Positions 20,323-30,867 of a stretch of DNA of 64,000 nucleotides are shown piece after piece. This stretch comes from Lepidostoma basale (Eukaryota; Arthropoda; Insecta; Trichoptera; Lepidostomatidae), in contig JAHDVF020000501.1 of NCBI GenBank assembly GCA_022606425.2, positions 1-64,000 of the forward strand, read 5' to 3'. The translations under genes and the position numbers were made by a program. Position 1 is the stretch's first letter, and each line of letters begins with the position of its first letter. The notes beneath the pieces were generated by a model. The model saw only the letters and a program-made list of their open reading frames with translations. It was not told the origin of the DNA and ran no database searches.

Positions 20323-21078
20323 GGTTTCAATCCTGGGACTGGTTTGCAGCAATTTCCTCGATTCTTCACAAACGTTCTTCTCTATCTTGTGCGGCTCTTT
20401 TAAAATCTGCATATGATGAGCAGCGCACGTCCACCAAAAGGTCCTCCAGGTACTCTCAGCGTGGGCGTCCCCTAAGGGTTATCCCCTCAGTCATGCCCTC
20501 CATTATGGCATGCAAGAGGCCTCCTTGTCGTATTACATGGCTGATCCATCTTGCACGCCTTTCGGACAAGGTTCTGTGCAGGTGCTTTCCTCCTTCGATT
20601 CTTTGGAGAACCTCCTCATTTGTGATGTAGTCTCTCCAGGAAATTCCTAATAGTCTTCTATAGGACCACATCTCAAAAGCCTCAAGTTTCCGTTTATCTC
20701 TTTTGGATAGGCACCATGTCGCGCAGCCGTACATTAAGATACTCCACACACAGGTCTTGATGAGGAGTATTCTCAGTTTTAAGTCTATATTATTCGATTC
20801 TATTATTTTCGACCTTTTATTAAATGCAAGCCTAGCCTGATGTATACGGCTGTCGACCTCGCTCTTAGACCGACCGTCCCATGTTATTTTGCTCCCGAGG
20901 TAGACAAACTCATTGGTGTTCTTTAGTGGAACTCCTGACATCACTTCTTTCATCTGATGTTGCGTTCGGCCTACAGTCAGCAGCTTTGTTTTGTCTTTAT
21001 TTATCTTCAGGTTGTAGTTATTTTGAAGAATGCTTTGCATAGTTGTTAAGGCCTCTTGCAGTTCTACTTCACTTTCAG
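20323..21078 (-). mobile_element. RTE4 LINE C-terminus, copy 1
   Basis: A long open minus frame (20456-21078) carries LQEALTTMQSILQNNYNLKI, NKDKTKLLTVGRTQHQMKE, NEFVYLGSKITWDGRSKSEV, LMYGCATWCLSKRDKRKLE and ERRARWISHVIRQGGLLHAI, ending GRPR then a stop and YLEDLLVDVRCSSYADFK with a second stop. This is the region after the YADD motif in RTE-type ORF2. The catalytic domain is lost by truncation at 21078, where an unrelated RTE5 piece begins in the opposite direction. Confidence 0.75.
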
Positions 21079-21200
21079 CAGTCAGTCGAGGTGTGGGGAG
21101 AAGACGGATGTCTTGGCTCCGGAACATTTGTGACTGGACTGGGATTGGAACATTCGAGGCACTATTTAGGACTTCGCAGAAAAAGAAAATGCACTCTCAA
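21079..21200 (+). mobile_element. RTE5 LINE piece, copy 2
   Basis: GRRRMSWLRNICDWTGIGTF followed by EALFRTSQKKK matches the RRQMSWLRNAREWIG..ELFRAAQD block at 59656. Joined tail-to-body with RTE4 on its left. Confidence 0.65.
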
Positions 21201-21272
21201 GTGAAGGCAAAACATGTCATTCACATAAAATATAATAAAGCTTCAAGTACTTATTTTCATTCGTATTAATAA
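21200..21272 (+). mobile_element. HHP-A single arm
   Basis: AAAACATGTCATTCACATAA, then AATATAATAAAGCTTC and ATTTTCATTCGTATTAAT: the right outer arm of HHP-A without a complete ribozyme motif. Confidence 0.55.
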
Positions 21273-21274
21273 TT

Positions 21275-21762
21275 TCAATGTAATGCAACAAATTCTATGA
21301 CAGGGGGCTGTTCTCTGTTTATTCCACGCAGAAAAGGCTCTGTTTTCAGTCGTGGAACTGTCACTTTTTCAGTTTCGGTTGATCCCCTTTCTTCCGCTGT
21401 CCAATTTACGCTGTTAATAAGGCCTGCATTGTTTTTCATCGCTAAGCCCGGCAACGTTTGTCATATATAATTCCGTATACTACGTTCGGTGTTTGCTGTT
21501 CGCCCATTCCGCCCGGAATACTTCGAATACTTACAATGGAAATGTTTTTCTACTTGTGTTTCGTTTACGTTCAAACTACGCAATTCGGAGTATTTTTATG
21601 ATGCTTTTTTTAATCTGTATGAAATGATAAAATAACGGTACACAAAGGTAAATTCTCTCTTGATATATAATAATTAAACATCATTCTATTCGTATTTTTA
21701 ATGTACAAACATATATATTATAATTAAATCTCTGATTTTTTTAAATGTTCCAACCGTATAGA
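21275..21762. other. Unrecognised stretch
   Basis: Mildly GC-richer first part (21300-21540), AT-rich second part; no frame or repeat match. Confidence 0.35.
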
Positions 21763-21764
21763 TT

Positions 21765-21905
21765 TATTTGCAAAACAATATCCAGACTGCCTCTCAGATG
21801 CAAACTGGTTTTAGACGATAGACCCATAAAACAGGTCATGAAGGTTAGGTATCTGGGTGTGGAGATATCTAGTTGCCGTGATCTACAAAACGGGCTAATA
21901 ACATA
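21765..21905 (+). mobile_element. RTE2 LINE fragment
   Basis: ISRLPLRCKLVLDDRPIKQ and VMKVRYLGVEISSCRDLQN match the TISRQPARCKLTVDDIPVEQ and MSLRYLGVEICSQSDL segments at 61980-63014. The 95-104 residue minus frame across it is its antisense shadow. Confidence 0.65.
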
Positions 21906-22049
21906 GTAGTTATCTCTGGATAAGTGAGGGACACTGTTTAGTGAAATAAGCATATGCTGATACATATGATATAGTGAATCGAGGGTTGTATAGACATACA
22001 GTATTAGCTTGTTACGTGGTGTATTAATACATAGTGGAACCTCGGAATC

Positions 22050-22365
22050 AATCAACCAATCAAATTAGTTTATTTTCTCAAAAGATATTCCAAACAACAA
22101 TTATAGTTTACGCCATCTATTGAGAATAGGTAAAACACAAAAAATATATAATACCAGGAACGCATGAGAGATGGTTCGACATAAGGAATACATAATACTC
22201 TCCAAAGTCAAGAGTATTTGTCTTCTGCACGTACTTTCACGAATATGAAAGACGGATCTCCGAAGCGATCATGTTCAGTAGTTTGATTCCTCTCCCCACC
22301 GGCATGACCAGAGGCAGGTTGGTTCTGCATGCTGGGAGAAAAAACCGTCTGATAAAACAGTCTTA
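22050..22365 (-). mobile_element. Jockey-type LINE 3' end, copy 2
   Basis: On the minus strand: FIRRFFLPACRTNLPLVMPV, GRGIKLLNMIASEI, a frame break, then the 3' UTR with CTTTGGAGAGTATTATG, ATGTCGAACCATCTCTCATG and the family end near 22050. Compare 2985-3515. Confidence 0.65.
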
Positions 22366-22444
22366 AAGATATAATACCCAACGAACAGCATAAATACTGA
22401 TACTGCAAAATTAATGACTTGGTAAAATGAAGTAGGCAGAGAAG

Positions 22445-22565
22445 ACGATTCTAAAGGGGCTACATTCAGCGAAAATTCCCAAGATCGTGATTCTCGAGAC
22501 TTCAGAGGGTCGTCGTCAACCAGGATGACAACCAAAGATATGGATAGAAAGCTGTACGACTTCAT
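22445..22565 (+). mobile_element. RTE2-like LINE fragment
   Basis: KIPKIVILETSEGRRQPG, stop, QPKIWIESCTTSSQEE matches the complement of 917-1250 (IPNIVIQETPEGRRPPG). Short and broken. Confidence 0.55.
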
Positions 22566-22639
22566 CACAGGAAGAAATAAGATATCATGTATAAACAGAT
22601 CACCAGATTTATCATAAGAGGAAAAAGAAGAAGGATTCG

Positions 22640-22752
22640 TTTGCAGCAAATTGTAATACTTTTTCTGGTTCTTGAAATGCCATTTGAGCCTTTAAAGTGG
22701 TAGTTTTCCATCGCTTTCCACATGTTCTGTATACAAAAGATTATTTGAACCA
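22640..22752 (-). repeat. Dispersed repeat shared with 40811-40925
   Basis: The minus strand ATGTGGAAAGCGATGGAAAA..CTTTAAAGGCTCAAATGGCAT matches 40835-40880 on plus. The peptide MWKAMENYHFKGSNG parallels MWKAMANYHIKGSSG, so it may be a coding piece of an unidentified LINE. Confidence 0.5.
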
Positions 22753-22954
22753 AATTAATCTAAACATGAGATGAGATGAAGATTATCATGACATGAGATG
22801 AATAGCTTATCTATGGCCATTTTAATTGTCAAGTGAATCCTATCAGACCAAAAACAGCGTGTTTTTTTATACTGAAGGAGTCGAAGAAATTAACGTATGT
22901 ACGAGTACATGCATGACATGATGTATGAATGAAGAGGAAGCAAGAGAAGAACTT

Positions 22955-23165
22955 ATTTATTGTTTCTTGAACAATGATGTAAAACTCCATATTAAATAAT
23001 TAACAGGAATGAAAACGCTAGTTTTCTAGATGTTTTATTATATTTTATGGGAATGACATGTTTCGCCCTTCTAAAGCATTATCAAATGTCAATTGATAAT
23101 GCCTTAGAAGGGCGAAACATATCATTTCCATAAAATATAATAAAACACTTATTTTTCACCACGGC
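22955..23165. mobile_element. HHP-A palindromic repeat, copy 3
   Basis: Nearly complete: TTATTGTTTCTTGAACAATG outer end, GTTTTCTAGATGTTTTATT, GGGAATGACATGTTTCGCCC left arm, GGGCGAAACATATCATTTCC right arm. Motif strands: UUGAUAA core, extra U, GCCUU/AGGGC helix II, GAA, ACAUGU-type helix III, C17. C3 and G8 are changed in the family consensus. Confidence 0.65.
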
Positions 23166-23465
23166 CAGAAATAGTTCACTATTTATTGAGGGAAGAGTAT
23201 GAATTAAAACCTCTTAAATTCATTAATACGTCATTTGTCAAGGAGCTCGACATAGAAAATAAAATAACGGAGCAAAAACAAATAAATATTGATGAAGAAG
23301 AAAATGAAATACCCAATGTTTTATGACTCTTAAAAACCGAGAAGAAAGTTTATCAATGAAATATCCACTTAACTTTTCTTTATACATACACCAAAAATAG
23401 TTTTTAGTATAGCTTAGTTTTCCCTTTAAACATTTCAAAATACTCTATAATTTTTTATTTTTTAA
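23165..23465. other. AT-rich stretch, nothing recognised
   Basis: A chance 66-codon minus frame only. Confidence 0.4.
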
Positions 23466-23466
23466 T

Positions 23467-23640
23467 AGTGTGCGCGGGAGATGCCTATTGGTGGCGATGA
23501 GGTTCGCAACCCATCACACCGCGTCTCCCGCGGAGCGAAAAGAGAAGGATGGAGTGCCGCATCAGTAAAAGTGTGACAGTCCATTCTTTCTGCCTACCCT
23601 TTCGGGGAGACGGCGTGATGGTTAGTTAGTTAGTTAGTAT
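23467..23640 (+). mobile_element. Tail-sharing element (TSE), truncated copy 1
   Basis: The body (GCGCGGGAGATGCCTATTGG through GCGTCTCCCGCGG) occurs also at 27785 and 63182. The last ~60 bp (CCATTCTTTCTGCCTACC, TTTCGGGGAGACGGCGTGAT, GTTAGTTAGTTAG) are those of RTE1. The plus frame CAREMPIGGDEVRNPSHRVS to a stop is open in all three copies. Confidence 0.6.
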
Positions 23641-23690
23641 AATAAAACACCTAGAAAACTGACGTTTTCATTCGTATTAATTAAGAGAAA
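23641..23690. mobile_element. HHP-A fragment
   Basis: AATAAAACACCTAGAAAACT and GACGTTTTCATTCGTATTAA are an outer arm only, directly after the TSE tail. Confidence 0.5.
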
Positions 23691-23691
23691 A

Positions 23692-23776
23692 ACTATGTCG
23701 TGATAGAACAATGTGGCGGTTCATTCTTTCTGCCTACGTCTCCGGGATAAAGCGTAGAAGTTGGTTAGTTAGTTCG
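23692..23776 (+). mobile_element. RTE1 3' terminal fragment
   Basis: TGTGGCGGTTCATTCTTTCT, GCCTACG and GGTTAGTTAGTT are the last ~85 bp of RTE1. Confidence 0.6.
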
Positions 23777-24368
23777 CAGTAAAAAACGCCTCTAATCCTT
23801 GAAAAGTGGTGCTGTCACACCATGTTTATAAGGAAGAGATTTACTTTATTGCATGCGCAACGAAATTTCGCTATAACTCTAAAAGTAGTCGGGAATAAAT
23901 TTAAAATTAAAAAAGGCACAGGTTACGTAAATGGAACGTAATAACCACACGGCGCAAGGCTCTGAGGGATCGAGCGTAAATCAGCTCTATTGCCTAAACC
24001 CCTTACTCATAATGGGGTCAATATTATATATTTACCTCATATATTATATTCGGCCCTGTTTATCAATCGCTGCGAGGAGAAAATTCGCTTCTTTTCTGAC
24101 TAGAAAGGTTTTACATTGAAACCCAAGTAAACAAAAGAACAAGCGAGAATGCAAACAAAATAACTCGAAGTGGTTTCTATTGAAGTACACTTTATGAATA
24201 TTTTGCTGGTTGTTGAAAATTCGTTATAGAGATTTTTAATCATAAAAAATGCTGCAGCGAACTGCTGCCAAAATCGACCAGCACAAGGCAAACAAATGTA
24301 ATATAACCAGATTTGTAAAAAGGGAAAATAAATGGCAATAAATAATTTATAATATTTAGCGCTCAGAG
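23777..24368. other. Unrecognised stretch
   Basis: The minus frame 24100-24543 overlaps the LINE piece on plus and has no recognisable domain. Confidence 0.35.
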
Positions 24369-24369
24369 T

Positions 24370-24680
24370 ATCAGAAATGAAGACGCTCAGATATATATCT
24401 GGCAAGTCACTGCAAGATAGGATAAGGAATACACGGATAAGGGAGATATGCGATGTCAAGGATGTCGTTAGGTGGGGAAGGCAAAGGAGAAGATACTGGT
24501 ATGCACACGTGAGGAGAATGGATCCATCCAGATTCCCCTTCATTGTGTTACATGGCCAGCCACATGATAGACGACGAAAGAAAGAGATGGATCGACAGCT
24601 GGGAGTCGACTACGCAGGAGGCCAATTCCTCTTAAGAAATAGGCCATTAGGCCTACACTAAGAATAAAGAGAAGAAGATT
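24370..24680 (+). mobile_element. RTE2-like LINE C-terminus
   Basis: SEMKTLRYISGKSLQDRIRN, TRIREICDVKDVVRWGRQRR and RYWYAHVRRMDPSRF are in one frame; after a shift near 24560 the reading is KRWIDSWESTTQEANSS. Tail AAGAATAAAGAGAAGAAG. A relic of the same branch as 11627 and 59000. Confidence 0.7.
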
Positions 24681-24689
24681 TAAGAAATC

Positions 24690-24768
24690 AAACATAAGAA
24701 GACGCACTCTCAAGTGATAGTCAACGTCGCGTCGGGGGGATCCGACATTAAGTAGTAGAAGAAACATA
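24690..24768 (+). mobile_element. RTE5 3' terminal fragment
   Basis: AAGTGATAGTCAACGTCGCG then GGGGGGATCCGACATTAAG parallels GGTGATCGCCAACGTTGGGG and GGACCCGACAGGGCAC at 59880. Confidence 0.5.
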
Positions 24769-24854
24769 AATATACAATACAGATATGAATCGTTACACTT
24801 GATTTCTAGTAAAGTTAAAAAAAATTCATTAATACAAATGAAAACGTTTGTTTA

Positions 24855-25035
24855 CTAAACTAACTAACCAACTAATCATCACGCGAAGAAAGGATGGACC
24901 GTCACATTGTTATTTCCTGAAATAATTTTCACAATTCCTCAACATTCATAAATCGTGTCTTTATGCACATTGATTTCTCCGACTCTTTACGATGACGACA
25001 TTTTTTTATTTATTTGAACATGCCACGTTTTATAA
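24855..25035 (-). mobile_element. RTE1 3' end, copy 4
   Basis: TAACTAACCAACTAATCATCACG at the 3' end, then TTCCTCAACATTCATAAATCG and TGTCTTTATGCACATTGATT as in other copies. Only the last ~180 bp remain. Confidence 0.6.
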
Positions 25036-25538
25036 TATTGTAATTGCATCATACGTAAGATACAACGATTTTTTTTAAATTATTTAAAATAACCGTTTTT
25101 CGCAGCCTTTCAAAATCTGGCATCGAATTGATTATATCACCCCAATAAACTGCAGATCTTTGAAGATGTATACAAAATCATTTCTTTCGATATGAATATT
25201 TTAACACCGAGGTAATAAATTTAAATATGTATTAGAAAAACTATATAGTACAAATTAAAAACACTTTGAAAATCATAAATTAAAAACATAACATAACTTA
25301 TGACCGGTTGTATCACATTACATAATGTATTTTGAGTCAACTTGACATGGTTTGCTTATCAAATGATATGTAATTATGTAATGCTAATTATTCTCAATAT
25401 TTTATTGAATACAATTACTTCGTCATTTAAATTAACATGCAATTGATATTTAAAAAATCTTCGTTTGGAAAAAAATTATGTTCTTTTATATGAAAACATA
25501 TCTTAAATATAACTTGTAAATATTTAAGTCCTTGAAAA
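25036..25538. other. AT-rich stretch, nothing recognised
   Basis: No open frame or repeat family recognised. Confidence 0.4.
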
Positions 25539-25539
25539 G

Positions 25540-25665
25540 ATTGTATATTTTATTTATTGATTCAGTATCACTGAAGAAGGACGTCTAAAACATGTCTATG
25601 TAATTATTTTTTTTTAATGTAAGTGTTGTATAAACAAAGTTTATAAAAGAAGAAAAAGAGAAATA
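25540..25665 (+). mobile_element. HHP-D right arm
   Basis: Core CUGAAGA intact at 25571-25577, then GGAC..GUC with the loop lost and G12 missing (UAAAAC), CAUGUC present. The outer arm AAGTGTTGTATAAACAAAGT follows. Inactive relic. Confidence 0.55.
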
Positions 25666-25740
25666 TATTTTATTTATTCGTTTATTTGTATTTTTAAATA
25701 ATATTGCATATTTTTAAGAAGATTAAAATACATCGATATG

Positions 25741-25975
25741 CGACCTTCGTGGCCGAGTTGCGAGAGTTATTACTGTCACATCAAAAGTCCCGAGTTCAAT
25801 TCCCTTCAGTGGCAGTATGATTATCACACTGTCTTTGATCTGGTGTAGAATTCACGTGACAATAAAATGGCGATTGATTTGCTACCTATCATGAGAATCA
25901 ATATGATAGCTGTACCCTTTTTATCGATTTGATTTGCGCCATAATGTTGTAAAGAGCGATTTAACAAAATAATAA
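25741..25975 (+). mobile_element. tRNA-derived SINE1, copy 1
   Basis: The tRNA-like head GACCTTCGTGGCCGAG has an A box (TGGCCGAGTTG, 25750-25760) and a B box (GAGTTCAATTCC, 25792-25803), the internal promoter of RNA polymerase III. The body follows: CAGTATGATTATCACACTGTC, GTGTAGAATTCACGTGACAA, TAAAATGGCGATTGATT. Copies at 35695 (+), 35890 (-) and 56642 (-). The 3' end differs from the full copy at 56642. Confidence 0.7.
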
Positions 25976-26004
25976 TAATAATAATTAAAAATCGATAAAT
26001 GTTA

Positions 26005-26125
26005 TTTATCTCTAAGTTAATTGTAACACCTGATGATGCCAACATCGGTAGGCGAAACAGCTGTCGTGACACTCTCAGTGAATAAAAAGAAATTGTAATA
26101 TTATAAAGTGTTTTAAATTTTAACA
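26005..26125 (+). mobile_element. HHP-C right arm with complete ribozyme
   Basis: From TTAATTGTAACACC through the ribozyme (26027-26068) to ACACTCTCAGTGAATAAAAA and GTAATATTATAAAGTGTTTT. The left arm is absent; a SINE1 lies just upstream. Confidence 0.65.
26027..26068 (+). ncRNA. Hammerhead ribozyme, core complete (HHP-C)
   Basis: Helix I CAC/GUG, core CUGAUGA, extra U, helix II GCCAAC/GUAGGC with one A-A mismatch, GAA, self-complementary ACAGCUGU, C17, with cleavage predicted between 26065 and 26066. Every conserved core base is present and both helices I and II can form. Activity is uncertain because of the extra U after A9, the short helix I and the loop-less helix III, which may need two molecules pairing. 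Confidence 0.65.
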
Positions 26126-26682
26126 TTAATTAAAATCTATTTCTAAAAATTTTAAAAACGTTGATAAATTACAAATATATTCACATGATTTTGGTATAAA
26201 ATCTGTAATTTGTAGTTAAAAAAAATTGCTACTGGTACATGTGGTTAAATTGAAGCTCTTCAAAAAACACTGTCGACTCGTATATACTTGTAAATTTATT
26301 AGTACAGGAATGGGTACATGAACTGGTGAGTACCTTAACAGAAAAATGTTCGCATTTCAAAATGAAATTTCAATGTGGAATTTTAAAATCCGAACTTCAG
26401 GGATTTGAGTGAGTTCCGACTTAAATCCTATCGTGATTTGAAGCCGTTCTTTTTGCCCGACTTCCGGTTACGGCCAGCGGGCGGAATAGCGAACGCCGAT
26501 GGACGAATATTTTTTTAATGTTATTTTTTAATATCAATCCCACAGAAATATTACTATTTCAATGGTATTAACTGATTTATTGTGCTACAATATTTTACAT
26601 GAATATTTTTTTTAATTAAGTTTCATCAGGTTCGGTTTTTTTATTTGTATTGATCATCGGAAGGAACATAGATAGATTTATT
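26126..26682. other. AT-rich stretch, nothing recognised
   Basis: No shared repeat; ends at the TTC-repeat tail of an RTE2 copy. Confidence 0.4.
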
Positions 26683-26684
26683 TT

Positions 26685-27166
26685 TCTTCTTCTTCTTCTT
26701 CTTCTTCTTCTTTTAATAGATCTGACGATCTGTGACACAGAAATCATGTCTCGTCGGATGATGAGATCCAGCTGTCCCTCCATCTCTTAGGCGGTCTTCC
26801 AAGTGGGCGGTGTCCGGAGGGGATTTCATAAGCGGCTGTATATGCAAGTCTGTCACCATCAATTCGGGCTACATGGTCCCTCCAGTATCTTCTTCTGGAT
26901 CTACTCCACTGAACGATATCCTCTATTTCACAAGTTTTTCTTATATCTACGTTGCTGACACGATCTCGGAGGGTTTTTCCAGTGATTGATCTTAGGACCT
27001 TCATCTCCGATGTTCTTAGTAGTCCCTTGGTTCGCACAGTGTCAGCTCGCGTCTCTACAGCGTACGTCATGATATGTCGCACGCATGTTTTATAGATTCT
27101 GATCTTTCTGTCGACACGCATGTGCTTGTTCTTCCAGACCAGATACTTCAGGCATCCTGACACGGC
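26685..27166 (-). mobile_element. RTE2 LINE C-terminus, copy with (GAA)n tail
   Basis: The 139-codon minus frame (26744-27163) has YLVWKNKHMRVDRKIRIYK, VRHIMTYAVETRADTVRTKG, LRSITGKTLRDRVSNVDI and RPLGRPPKRWRDSWISSSDE. It is very close to 61980-62400. The (TTC)n tract at 26685-26714 is the 3' microsatellite tail. Truncated upstream of the YADD motif. Confidence 0.75.
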
Positions 27167-27488
27167 AGAGAGGATTTATTTTTAATTTTAGTAAACTTAT
27201 TCTTCTTCTGATTTTGAAAATTTGGTTTGGTTGATGTGGTGCGGTGCTCCTGTAAATTTTGGAGATATTTCGTGTATAAGTGAATTGTTTTGGTCAATTA
27301 AACTGTTGCCGAACTTTATTATAGTTAATTGTGACACGTAATACGTTTGTAATGTTTTGGAGTTAAAATTATATTAGTTTTATCGTTATTATAAAGAATT
27401 TTGACAGGTGTAAAAATATATTTTTCATTTGTTCCAATGACAATTTGAATAATTTCTTCAATATTATTTTTAAGTTCTTGCTGGTTAA
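27167..27488. other. AT-rich stretch, nothing recognised
   Basis: Separates RTE2 (minus) from the TSE (plus). Confidence 0.4.
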
Positions 27489-27489
27489 G

Positions 27490-27950
27490 TGCCTAATTAC
27501 AGCTAATTAAAAAAACGGTGGATACGTGTAACATAAATTAAATAAACACAAAAGTCCGGATCGTCCATGTCAACATGTGCAACATCGAAAAAAATATTAT
27601 GTGCTGAATTAAAAAACAGTGGATTCGTGGAACATAAATTAAATAGACAATATGTGCACCATCTAAAAATAACATTTTGTGTTCAATTATTTTTATTTTG
27701 TTATTTTATTTTATATCATTGTATTTTATATTATTATATTTTATATTATTTGTTTTAGATTTTTTTTGTGGGTGTTGGACAATCGAAGTGTGCGCGGGAG
27801 ATGCCTATTGGTGGCGATGAGGTTCGCAACCCATCACACCGCGTCTCCCGCGGGGCGAAAAGAGAAGGATGGAGTGCCGCATCAGTAAAAGTGTGACAGT
27901 CCATTCTTTCTGCCTACCCTTTCGGGGAGACGGTGTGATGGTTAGTTAGT
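27490..27950 (+). mobile_element. Tail-sharing element (TSE), copy 2
   Basis: The 5' block AATTAAAAAAACGGTGGAT..CGTG.AACATAAATTAAAT is present twice (27490 and 27600), then GACAATATGTGCACCATCTA, a TTTTATATTATT-rich part, GTGGGTGTTGGACAATCGAA, the GCGCGGGAG..CTCCCGCG hairpin body and the RTE1-type 3' tail. ORF CAREMPIGGDE..SVKV ends in a stop 45 bp before the tail. Full-length relative at 63008-63345. Confidence 0.6.
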
Positions 27951-27952
27951 TT

Positions 27953-28200
27953 TATTCTTCTTCTTAAGCCTATTCCCTCACACCCTGGATAAAGGCCTCC
28001 TCTAGTCGCTTCCACACCATTCTGTATTGTGCCGACTGCTTCCAGTCATTCTTCTACCGTAGTTGCGGTTGCTCTGCACTTCTCTTTACGGTCCATGGTC
28101 TCTTATTCAGCAGTCTTCTTGTCCATATTTCATCCGTCCGAGTTTCTTACTATGTGACCTATCCATCGCCACTTTAGAGTCGACACACGGTAGATGATAG
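27953..28200 (-). mobile_element. RTE7 LINE 3' end, copy 2
   Basis: Reading minus: the WRWIGHIVRNSD-like, DGPx-KRSAEQPQLR-like and GVREx-rich end, with TTCTTCTTC at the 3' side (27956). Same layout as 39700-40060 but heavily shifted. Confidence 0.55.
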
Positions 28201-28369
28201 ATTTTATGATTGAAATTTGAGTTAAGCTATTTATTTTTTCCACACAAAAAAGATTCTTTACTAACGAAATTCTAAGACTTATCTTCAAATAGTGTCAGAT
28301 ATTTTAAAATACACCTTACAAGTAAACAAAAATATTTACAAACGTTCAAACTCAGGTTCTCGACAATAA

Positions 28370-28440
28370 TTAAATAAAACGATGTTTTTTAACTACTTCT
28401 ACTTTTGTCTTTATTTCGACAGCGACCGGTTTATAAATAT
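28370..28440 (-). mobile_element. HHP-B fragment
   Basis: TTAACTACTTCTACTTTTGT and TTTCGACAGCGACCGGTTT are the outer arm and helix III of HHP-B; the core is missing. Confidence 0.55.
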
Positions 28441-29100
28441 AATAACGGTTTATCAAAATATAAAAAAAACTCATTTTATTGATTTATTATTAGAATTAGA
28501 GTCATTGATTACGTGGTATTAGATATTACATTAAATTAAAGAATAAACCAACTTACGATCAACCATATTGTTTTACTTAAGAATTAAACAGAGAAAATGA
28601 AGCAGGACTAGCTCATATGTAAAATCAAATGATTTGGTCGTGCAACCTTATTGACGGTATTCCGTGAATTTGCGCTCCATTTCATGTGGCTACTTAAGGG
28701 GTTAGAGGCAGTCAGAGGTATAAAAAAAGTAGTATTTTAAATATAATGAAATAAATGTCATTTAATAGTTAATCTAGTAGCTAATCAAAGGATTTTTTTT
28801 GCTTTTTAAAATCTTCTATTTTTATAAACAATTAACTGTTGCATTTTTCCTTGAAAATCCGTAAGTTAATTATAAGAGGCCAGCATTTTGTTTATTTAAA
28901 AAAAACATTCGATCAGGCACTTAATTAACCATTAAACTTATATATTTTTTATTTGAATGATTTTAGATGAACCTGTAAGAAGTTATAATGGCACTGCAAA
29001 GCACCACTTATGGAACAGGGTCCAACAAATATATTATAATTTAATTTTTTTTTCCAAATTTTGGTGAAATCAAGTTTAAACAAAATATAATATTTTTTTA
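28441..29100. other. AT-rich stretch, nothing recognised
   Basis: No frame or repeat recognised. Confidence 0.4.
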
Positions 29101-29282
29101 ATTTTTTATTTAAAGACTAACCCCAATGATTTAAATCAATGGTGTTAGAATTTATATTACAATCTTCAATATGAGCAGAAAATAGCTCATTATTATGAAG
29201 AAGGAAGCGGGTCGTGTCCAGGCTCGAACCCATGTCCCCTGGATCAGAAGCCAAGCGTTCTATCCCCTAGACCACCACCCGA
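29101..29282 (-). mobile_element. tRNA-derived SINE2, copy 1
   Basis: Minus strand: CGGGTGGTGGTCTAGGGGAT with A box (29264-29274) and GGGTTCGAGCC B box (29221-29231), followed by ATAATGAGCTATTTTCTGCTC and a body ending in A/T-rich sequence. Second copy 43472-43662 and a diverged third at 61735-61830. Confidence 0.7.
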
Positions 29283-29299
29283 TTTGATTTTTTTAGTTT

Positions 29300-30510
29300 T
29301 ATAACTTAAATTAAAAGACCACAAAAAAATTAATACTAATTTTTTCATACCTCTGGTCCTAATCCCTTAAAGTATACTTTACTCAATATTATTAATTTGT
29401 TGGTTCTCCCATATAGTGAGCATTTCATTATGCTGTTTATGACGCTTTTATTCCTACTGCATTATATTCTTTTATCAGCGTTTGCCACTACTTATTTATT
29501 TTTTCAAAATATCTATTATATAGATAATAATGTACTTTTTTCAAACATAGTAAAATATAAAATGTGTGTAAAAAATAATTTATGGAACAGCCTGTATATT
29601 CAAGTACATATCTATGTTTTTCATTTGAGGAGATACACAATATTTTTTCAGGTAGGGACCCGGAAATATCGGAATTAACCGGAGTTTTGTAAACCACAAA
29701 GTTTTTCCATCAATCAATCGCGGTTCTGGCTTATTGAAACTTCGCTAAAGCTCTCCAGGAGTATGAAAGAGCTTTAGCACGAGACAATTGTTTGCCATCC
29801 TTTTTGTACTTCTATGAAGCTTTCGCCATAAGCCTCCAGTGTTTCGTGGTTATATTAATTATTCAAAGAAAATTCCGCCCAAATTTGTTCAGATTATTCT
29901 TCGAAGCGCAGAGTTAAAATTCTGGTGAAACTAAAGGAAAGGGAGTACCTTTTGAATTAATTAAACTGTCTTCAAATAAATCCATTGTGTAATAATCGTA
30001 CCGAAGACAGGGGCAGCTGATCACATTTAGGAGTCTACTTTGTTTTTTGTTATATAAAAAATGGATGTTCAAAAAAAATATTATTTGCAATTTTTTTTTC
30101 ATATCTATTTGTATACACAACATGCATACGATCATTAGAGAAATGGCGATTTAAAAGTACAGTAAATATCAATTATATTATGTTTCTCTAATAATGAAGG
30201 TATGCTACTGTACATTTGAAACATGTTGAGTTTAAAAAATTCATACAAGTGGAAAAAAGATGTGTTAATTCAAAAAAGAGACTACGTACAATATGGACGA
30301 AAATATTACATTTAGTTGCTCTCACCCCGAGAACCCTGAAATATTCTTAAATATTCGCTAAATCTTGATATATGCATTTATATTCCTCTATTACTAGGGG
30401 ATAAAGGGGTACACACATCTCAAAATACCAAAAAAACGGCGTCTTTTTTAAAGCGGGTCCCAGGAAAAAAATATGCTTTTTATGTCAATTCCGAGCGCTA
30501 GTCACGAACA
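29300..30510. other. Long AT-rich stretch, nothing recognised
   Basis: Frames 29397-29678 (+) and 29914-30135 (-) are rich in I, F, Y and K, as expected by chance in AT-rich DNA. Around 29730-29830 is mildly GC-richer without a match. Confidence 0.35.
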
Positions 30511-30514
30511 AAAT

Positions 30515-30815
30515 AATGATGGATCATCAAGATGATCTGGACACATGGAAAGAATGAATGAAGAAAGAATAGCAAAGAAACTATATGATAAAAAAGCAAA
30601 TGGAATTAGTAATAAAGGATGACCGAGGAAAACGTGGCACGATCAAATTAATCAAATATTAAGTCGGCCACGTCAGGAGTCGGAGAAATCGACATACGTG
30701 CTTTACACGGTGTATACATCTTGAAGGTATGTCATGAAAGAAATGTATGGTTGTCTATTATTTCTGCCTACCCCTTCGGAGAGACACCGTCATAGTTGGT
30801 TAGTTAGTTTTTGGA
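30515..30815 (+). mobile_element. RTE1 3' end, copy 5
   Basis: WTHGKNE- and GRPRKTWHDQINQILS-type codons with frame breaks, then CTGCCTACCCCTTCGGAGAG and a GGTTAGTTAGTT tail. Confidence 0.65.
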
Positions 30816-30867
30816 GATAATATTTTACATTTTTTTTACTGAGCTTCCATTTTCAATAGCTGCCACT

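Noticed and set aside
20157..20412. Three overlapping frames with SLSLSL or RERERE repeats
   Set aside because: They translate the (CT)n tract and are artefacts of the microsatellite.
25741..25815. Possible functional tRNA gene
   Set aside because: A and B boxes are present but the sequence cannot close an acceptor stem and continues into a repeated body; it is a SINE head, as are 29221, 36080 and 56860.
26685..27950. RTE2 (minus) beside TSE (plus), repeated at 61923-63345
   Set aside because: The distances and junctions differ (about 320 bp of other sequence in one case), so a linked composite element is not supported.
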